DNA of 46,621 bases from Pirellulaceae bacterium (GTDB lineage: Bacteria > Planctomycetota > Planctomycetia > Pirellulales > Pirellulaceae). Under the pieces are notes generated by a model that worked only from the letters and a program-made list of their open reading frames with translations, did not search any database and was not told the DNA's origin. Position 1 is the first letter of the stretch; every line of letters starts with the position of its first letter. Of the stretch, positions 41,912 to 46,621 are shown piece by piece. Both the position numbers and the translations under genes were made by a program. The DNA lies in NCBI GenBank assembly GCA_023382975.1, contig JAHDXO010000003.1, positions 1 to 46,621 on the forward strand. The letters are read 5' to 3'.

Positions 41912-43774
41912 CTACGGTCTTTCCGCGGCGTTCAAGAGATCGCGGCGCAAGTGACGGCGGTCGACATGGTCCGGCAGCCGGCCGCCGGTGTCTTCGTTTT
42001 GGACCCACATTTGTTCGTAGCTGAACCACGCGCCGTTGTCCGTCCCGTCGGCGCGGACGATCATGGGCAGTTCCTGTGGCTCGCCACGGCGAGGAGCGTC
42101 GAACAGCTTGCGGGAAAAACCCTGGTCGAGCGAATGGAAAAGGTAGGCCGCATACCGGTGGGCGTTGGAGAACACCACATCCGACAATCCATCCTGGTCC
42201 AAGTCGACAAACCGCAGGCCCGCATCGCGTCCGCGGTCGTCGACGACCAGCATTCCGTCGGGCAGCGCAAAGGGCAGCCGGCGCCACGCCTCGTCGGTGT
42301 ACGCAAACACGGCGTTTCCGTTCGGACCGGCGAGAATCGCTTCGCAAATGCCGTCGCCATTGAGATCGCGCAGGCGAAACCCCGTATCGTGATGGCCTTG
42401 GCAAGTCTGTACCAATCCATCGGCCTCGAGCCCCTTCAACCCGTCCGTTTGCTCCACCCACGCTTGGCCATCGAAGTGCCACAAGCCCGCCGCCTGGTCG
42501 CTTCGGACCAACAGACTGGCTCGACCGGTGCGCTGCAGCACTCCGAATCGCACCCCGGCGTCGGCGCAACCACTCGGCTCGCCGCGATCGACCAGGGCCA
42601 CCGGTAGCGTGGTCGTCGCCCAGCGCCGGGCCTCCGGTTGCCAGATTCGAGTCGACCGGTCGGATCCGTTGCCGATCACCACATCCATGTAACCGTCGTT
42701 GTTCACATCGAGAACGCGAACGCCGTTGTCCCGGCCGTCGGCGGCTCGCAACGGGTGCCCGCCCAGCAGATTCTTATTCAGCCGCGTTTGAATCTCCGGG
42801 AACGTGAGGAACTTGATCTTCGAACCGTAGCGGGTTGCCGCGTAATCGACCCACTCGACGACCTGCTGAGCGTCGATCCAGCCGTGCGGATGGAAACACA
42901 AGGCGACGGTGCCTTGCTTGATCACGGTCGCATCGATGGCCGCCTTCACATCGGCCACCGTTTCGGGGTTGCACTTTCCGTGGTAATGCTGCGCCACCCA
43001 GTCGCTCGGAACCAGGCATGGAATCTCCCAGCACAACCGCCCGATTACGAATGGGTAAGGATAGTCCTCGACATAGTTCACCATCAAACGGTCGGTCGGC
43101 AGATACTTGCGGAACCGCTCCCGGCCTGCGTCGTCCCGCACCGCTGCACGCGGCAAGGCTGGGTCGGCGGGCGTGTAGAGCATGAACACCGAACTGTCCA
43201 TCGTCAGGAACCGGTTCGCGGGTGTCGTGCCGTTGAAGACCTCGCGAAAAAAGCGTGGGCTGACCGAATTCATCGAATCGCAGCACGGCATGCGAAAGGC
43301 GACCGGCTGCATGTTCGGAATCTCGGCCAGCGCATCGATACAGCGGTCGTACGTCGCTTTGGCATCCGCCAGACTGCCGCCTTGTAGGCACGGGCAGGGA
43401 TGCCGGTCCGTATGCGGCTCGATACTCAATCCTTCGGCGATCCAGGTTTGCAGATGCGGCGTCGTGGCGTCGATCGACTTGGTCATGATGCTGACCGGCG
43501 CGCGGCCGTCGATCTGCTTCAACCGGTCGAGAATCGGCCGCAGATACCGCTCGTACCGCTCGGTATCGGCCATGTCGTCGATCGCCAGCACGACCACCGC
43601 CTCGACGCCCTCGTCGCCGATCCACTGCCCAGTGACCAGCCGCGGCGTATCGCGCCCGACCCAGTACGGATTGGCCGGATCGTCCAGATGCGTCAAGCGA
43701 TTGCCTCGATCCGCAGCAACGGAAACGGCGGCAAACAGCAGTCCAATCAGGAAGAATGGTTTGGTTCGCGTCAT
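41912..43774 (-). CDS. Secreted polysaccharide deacetylase-like protein with FG-GAP repeats
   Basis: About 620 residues. The signal peptide MTRTKPFFLIGLLFAAVSVAA is followed by an N-terminal deacetylase-like (NodB-type) domain: VVLAIDDMADTERY with the DD pair, EPHTDRHPCPC with a histidine, and FHPHGW near 300. From about residue 355 three FG-GAP/VCBS-type calcium repeats occur (VLDVNNDGYMDVVIGN, RLRDLNGDGICEAILAG, RFVDLDQDGLSDVVFSN). Together they suggest a surface glycan-acting enzyme with a beta-propeller domain. The C terminus ends RRHLRRDLLNAAERP, perhaps truncated. The start at 43774 fits the signal peptide; an ATG at 43789 is an alternative. Confidence 0.8.
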   Translation of the reverse strand: MTRTKPFFLIGLLFAAVSVAADRGNRLTHLDDPANPYWVGRDTPRLVTGQWIGDEGVEAVVVLAIDDMADTERYERYLRPILDRLKQIDGRAPVSIMTKSIDATTPHLQTWIAEGLSIEPHTDRHPCPCLQGGSLADAKATYDRCIDALAEIPNMQPVAFRMPCCDSMNSVSPRFFREVFNGTTPANRFLTMDSSVFMLYTPADPALPRAAVRDDAGRERFRKYLPTDRLMVNYVEDYPYPFVIGRLCWEIPCLVPSDWVAQHYHGKCNPETVADVKAAIDATVIKQGTVALCFHPHGWIDAQQVVEWVDYAATRYGSKIKFLTFPEIQTRLNKNLLGGHPLRAADGRDNGVRVLDVNNDGYMDVVIGNGSDRSTRIWQPEARRWATTTLPVALVDRGEPSGCADAGVRFGVLQRTGRASLLVRSDQAAGLWHFDGQAWVEQTDGLKGLEADGLVQTCQGHHDTGFRLRDLNGDGICEAILAGPNGNAVFAYTDEAWRRLPFALPDGMLVVDDRGRDAGLRFVDLDQDGLSDVVFSNAHRYAAYLFHSLDQGFSRKLFDAPRRGEPQELPMIVRADGTDNGAWFSYEQMWVQNEDTGGRLPDHVDRRHLRRDLLNAAERP

Positions 43775-43976
43775 GAGCCAGTACCTCACGTAAAAATCGG
43801 GCGGACGGAATGCGTAGGCCGATTGTAGGGCAGTCCGTTCTTAGGAACAATCAGAACCCGGAAAGTCAAGCGGGAAAGCCCCGAGTCGTGCGTGGGCCCG
43901 CTCGCAACCCGGCAGCCCAGTTCGTGAGCATCCGGACTCGAAGTCGGGCCATTTTCTCAGCCTCGGAACCAGATTC

Positions 43977-44603
43977 ATGCGACTTGGCATCATCGCCGAC
44001 ATTCACGAACAGGTCGAGTATCTGCAGGCCGCTCTGGACCGTTTTCACAGAGAGCAAGTCGATCAAGTTGTCGTGCTGGGCGACGTCGTCGAGACAGGCG
44101 AACGAATCGATGACACCTGCCGTTTGCTCGCCGCAGCCAAAGCCGTGGGGGTTTGGGGAAACCATGACTTTGGACTCTGCTCAAATCCGGCGGACGACAT
44201 TCGAGCGGCGTATCCGGCATCGGTACTGGATTACCTGGCGACCCTGCGTCCTCGGCTGGAATTGGCCGGCTGCTACTTTGCACACGTCGAACCATGGCTC
44301 GATCCCGAGGACATCATGGACCTGTGGTTCTTCGGAGGACCGCCGGACAGCGACGAACGACTGCATCTCATTTTCAACGCCGTTCCCCATCGGCTGATCT
44401 TTGCCGGGCATTACCACCGCTGGTTGTTGGCAACACCGGAGCGGCTCCTCGATTGGCAGGGCGAAGGCCCGATCTCCCTGCGCGATGGTCGGTTCTTCGT
44501 GACTGTCTCCGCCTTGATGGCAGGACGCTACGCAATCTTCGACACCGAAACGTCGCAGTTGATCCCGTACGAAGAACCTACCAGTCCGGCTCGTCGGGCA
44601 TGA
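43977..44603 (+). CDS. YfcE-like metallophosphoesterase
   Basis: A 208-residue phosphodiesterase of the MPP superfamily, YfcE type. MRLGIIADIHEQ (N-terminal metal site), VVLGDVVETG, VWGNHDFG and FAGHYHRW carry the metal-binding residues; the last is GHYHR where GHTH is usual. There is no signal peptide. It is transcribed toward the sigma factor gene on the other strand, and the two 3' ends overlap by 26 bp. The substrate is unknown. Confidence 0.88.
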   Translation: MRLGIIADIHEQVEYLQAALDRFHREQVDQVVVLGDVVETGERIDDTCRLLAAAKAVGVWGNHDFGLCSNPADDIRAAYPASVLDYLATLRPRLELAGCYFAHVEPWLDPEDIMDLWFFGGPPDSDERLHLIFNAVPHRLIFAGHYHRWLLATPERLLDWQGEGPISLRDGRFFVTVSALMAGRYAIFDTETSQLIPYEEPTSPARRA

Positions 44604-45144
44604 CTTCGCGAAGATGTTCCAACAGCGAGGCTCGCGCACGATGCAATCGGCTGCGAACAGTGCCAACCGAGATCTCCAGGACTTCCGCGATCTCCTCGTA
44701 ACTGAAGTCCTCCATGTGACGGAGCACGATGATCGCACGGTGTTCGTCCGTCAAATGCAACATGGCTTCGTGCAACTGTTCGCGACGCTCCGCTTCTTCC
44801 AGAGGGGCTGAGGGAGACGCCCCTCCATCCACCGGCTCGACCCCGGTAGCCTCGCGTCCCTCGTCCACGGACATCTCGACCCGCCGCCGACGACGGCGGC
44901 TGATCGATACATTAAAGGCGATCCGGTAGAGCCATGTGTAGAATCGGCTGTTCTGCTTGAAGGTATCCAGCTTGACGTACGCCTGAATGAACGCATCCTG
45001 GACCACGTCTTCCGCTTCCGACCGATTTCCCAAAATGTGGACAACCGCCGAGTACAAGCGGTCTTGATAGCGGCGCACCAACTCGCCGAACGCTTCCGTC
45101 TCGCCGCGCAACGCCGATTCGATCAATTTGCTTTCGTCGCTCAA
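44578..45144 (-). CDS. ECF RNA polymerase sigma factor
   Basis: A 188-residue sigma-70 family ECF factor. Region 2 spans about 10-85 (FGELVRRYQDRLYSAVVHIL, DVVQDAFIQAY, TWLYRIAFNV), with a run of arginines (SRRRRRR) after it. A linker of ~40 residues leads to region 4 (REQLHEAMLHLTDEHRAII, FSYEEIAEVLEISVGTVRSR, LHRARASL). No anti-sigma gene is adjacent, though none is needed if it is regulated differently. Its 3' end overlaps the convergent phosphoesterase. It lies 172 bp from the RuBisCO-like gene on the same strand. Confidence 0.92.
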   Translation of the reverse strand: MSDESKLIESALRGETEAFGELVRRYQDRLYSAVVHILGNRSEAEDVVQDAFIQAYVKLDTFKQNSRFYTWLYRIAFNVSISRRRRRRVEMSVDEGREATGVEPVDGGASPSAPLEEAERREQLHEAMLHLTDEHRAIIVLRHMEDFSYEEIAEVLEISVGTVRSRLHRARASLLEHLREVMPDEPDW

Positions 45145-45316
45145 GACGAGCCCCTACGTATGGCTAGGCAAAAATTCCCAATCCGATGTCTGCGCGAGTC
45201 CATGTCCGTTGGTGCGTTGGAATTGGTTGGAGAGACTTCATTCCTGTCTCTATCTTGCTGGGGAGACCAGGAATTGTCAAACCATCCAGGGATCGGAGCG
45301 CAACGAGAAAAGCCGT

Positions 45317-46471
45317 TCAGCCTTGACCGGCAGCCTGTTCGACCAGTTGGACGAAACGACGACAGTTTTCGGTCAAGTCCGGTCCATGCCGGTGCAAGTC
45401 ACCGCCGACCAGTAGAATCGAGTCGCGTCCGTAGAACTCGCACAGTTCCGGTGCCCGCTGGACGCTCATCCCGCCTGCCGGAACCGGGAAAATTGGGCGC
45501 ATTGCGCCCATCGGACGCGTGCATCCATCGACGATGTCGCGACACTCTTGCTCAGTGAACGAAAAGCGGCCTCCATAGTTGGGGAAAATCGCCGCATCGG
45601 CACCGGCGAGCCGATTCAATTGGCCATACAGCGCACCGTGAGAAATGCCTTCGCCCGTCCGCATGGTGAACGGTCCCTGAAAGGCCGGGTGGCTGAGGAT
45701 CGGCAAACTCAGGTCGTCGTCGTCAGCCAAGCACCGCATGGCATCCAGGCCCGCCAGCCCAGGACTGAAAAGCAACCCGCCCGCGCCAGCCTGTTTCGCC
45801 TGACGGGCGCGGTCCATGATGCGGTCGCTCGGACCGGTGACATTGGGCAAGTACAGGCAACTGAGGCCCGTCTGCGAGTTGGCTCGATGCACCGCATCGC
45901 CGCAGCGTTCGACGCGCGGGCCGAATCGGCAGAACGGCTGGTCGGCCAAGCCGTGATCGTCTTTGATCAAATCAATTCCGCCCAACGCCAAACGGTACGT
46001 CAACTCGGCCAGTTCCTCGGGTGACAGCCCCATCGGTTTGATCGCCGTGCAAAGCAGAGGCCGATGTCGCACACCTACCCGTTCGCGCAATCCGGCCTGA
46101 CCGAATCGCGGACCGCGGTAACCTGCCAACAAGGAATCCGGCAATTCAAAACGGACCAAGCGGACGCCCGGCTTGATGCTGATGTTGCCGAACAGCACGT
46201 TGACCAATTGTGTCAGTTCCCCGCCGGCCGCCTCGACCGGGTATTCGATCACCGTTCGGAAACGATCCGTCCCCAGCGGCTCGAGCGACGCGATGCGCCC
46301 TACGATCTGGTCGCGGATTTCCTGCCGAGGGATCAAGTCTTCGGGAAACTCGACCGTCTGTTCCAGGCAGATATCGCGTGCCCGCGCCTCGGCCTCGGCG
46401 CCGCCACACGACAGCTCGTACACCGCCGTAAACCGTTCGCCGCTGAGCGACAGGGAGGGGTGGCTCGTCAT
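45317..46471 (-). CDS. RuBisCO-like protein (form IV)
   Basis: A 384-residue RuBisCO-like protein (RLP). The N-terminal domain (~10-135) is followed by the TIM barrel. The active-site block CTAIKPMGLS (141-150) keeps the first lysine K145 but has M where RuBisCO has the second Lys. GGIDLIKDDHGLAD (164-177) keeps the carbamylatable lysine K170 and the Asp pair, but the canonical Glu is His (KDDH in place of KDDE). Later SHPAFQGPF and VGGDLHRH replace the HRA and GGGT segments. It is therefore not a carboxylase. RLPs act in methionine salvage (enolase) or sugar-acid catabolism (for example isoapionate routes); the motif differences point to the latter type but do not prove it. Confidence 0.85.
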   Translation of the reverse strand: MTSHPSLSLSGERFTAVYELSCGGAEAEARARDICLEQTVEFPEDLIPRQEIRDQIVGRIASLEPLGTDRFRTVIEYPVEAAGGELTQLVNVLFGNISIKPGVRLVRFELPDSLLAGYRGPRFGQAGLRERVGVRHRPLLCTAIKPMGLSPEELAELTYRLALGGIDLIKDDHGLADQPFCRFGPRVERCGDAVHRANSQTGLSCLYLPNVTGPSDRIMDRARQAKQAGAGGLLFSPGLAGLDAMRCLADDDDLSLPILSHPAFQGPFTMRTGEGISHGALYGQLNRLAGADAAIFPNYGGRFSFTEQECRDIVDGCTRPMGAMRPIFPVPAGGMSVQRAPELCEFYGRDSILLVGGDLHRHGPDLTENCRRFVQLVEQAAGQG

Positions 46472-46544
46472 TCCATGAGTTCTCCGTTCTAGTGCTGCTG
46501 TTCGGCAATCGATCCATGCCCAATCCCGTCGGTTCGACGCAGGA

Positions 46545-46621
46545 TTAGAGATCTTCCGCTCGGTCCACGGTGCGGGTCGTTTCCAATCGTACGGCGGCCA
46601 GATCTTCCTCGGTCAGGTCTA
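46545..46621 (-). CDS. Partial gene at the right edge (C-terminal 25 residues)
   Basis: The last 25 codons of a minus-strand gene end in TAA at 46545-46547. They read DLTEEDLAAVRLETTRTVDR, followed by AEDL. It lies 73 bp upstream of the RuBisCO-like gene and could be the first gene of the same transcript. DLTEED is seen at the C terminus of DUF433-type small proteins, but 25 residues are too few to assign a family. Confidence 0.4.
   Translation of the reverse strand, partial: DLTEEDLAAVRLETTRTVDRAEDL

Noticed and set aside
45145..45316. Anti-sigma factor or small RNA between the sigma factor and the RuBisCO-like gene.
   Set aside because: No frame with coding character and no strong hairpin was visible in this 172-bp gap.
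1..46621. CRISPR array or prophage.
   Set aside because: No regularly spaced direct repeats, cas genes or phage structural genes were seen; the short repeats are single or paired.

Overview
This is a GC-rich bacterial chromosome segment that looks like a planctomycete, probably of the Pirellula/Rhodopirellula/Lacipirellula side. The pointers are two clearly twin-arginine-exported Gfo/Idh/MocA oxidoreductases plus a third candidate, secreted PQQ-propeller, HEAT and LamG proteins, a short membrane protein with a FRLRSLF-type anchor, many secreted enzymes with no classical operon logic, and several families of short palindromic repeats between genes. The taxonomic call is inference from gene content and style; no rRNA is present.

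Layout. 0.2-7.4 kb holds sugar and housekeeping metabolism: an Idh/MocA oxidoreductase and a sugar isomerase-like TIM barrel on the minus strand, then a divergent EF-hand esterase, DNA polymerase III delta subunit, a ThiO-like FAD oxidase and an exported enolase-superfamily enzyme. 7.4-9.95 kb is a wrecked mobile or defence region: the C-terminal end of a type III methyltransferase, an IS3-family remnant, and the C-terminal part of a type III restriction subunit. 9.95-13.95 kb carries a nitroreductase, a translationally coupled purU-rtcA pair, a cysteine-cluster protein and a methyltransferase. The last two converge on a 123-bp palindrome. 14.1-16.8 kb has two more Idh/MocA enzymes. 16.9-22 kb has a beta-lactamase-fold hydrolase, a radical SAM protein, a 38-residue basic protein, a metallophosphoesterase, an EEP nuclease/phosphatase and a PhcB-like methyltransferase. 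22.1-23.2 kb is a small minus-strand cluster with a DUF6932-like nucleotidyltransferase and a coiled-coil partner, possibly a toxin-antitoxin-like unit. 23.7-31.6 kb carries an exported PHP-domain protein, an overlapping HEAT-LamG / methyltransferase-PQQ-propeller pair and a secreted unknown.

31.7-33.5 kb is the most unusual part. A decayed serine recombinase end lies beside a tRNA-Pro(GGG). This is followed by an intact 344-codon gene whose product matches only the C-terminal part of nitrogenase component 1 (NifK/NifN-like), with no other nif gene visible. 33.8-41.2 kb is a run of plus-strand genes: secreted coiled-coil protein, asparagine synthetase, glucose-1-phosphate adenylyltransferase, gamma-glutamyltransferase and aldose 1-epimerase. 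41.4-46.6 kb holds a helical hypothetical, a secreted deacetylase-like/FG-GAP fusion, a YfcE-like phosphoesterase, an ECF sigma factor and a RuBisCO-like protein with an altered KDDH active-site motif. A partial gene runs off the right edge.

How they fit together. Much of the window is consistent with carbohydrate or polyol turnover: Idh/MocA enzymes, TIM-barrel isomerase, enolase-superfamily enzyme, mutarotase, glycogen precursor synthesis and an RLP that may act in sugar-acid or methionine-salvage chemistry. Only the adjacent overlapping pairs (purU-rtcA, the HEAT/PQQ pair and the DUF6932 pair) give direct evidence of co-expression.
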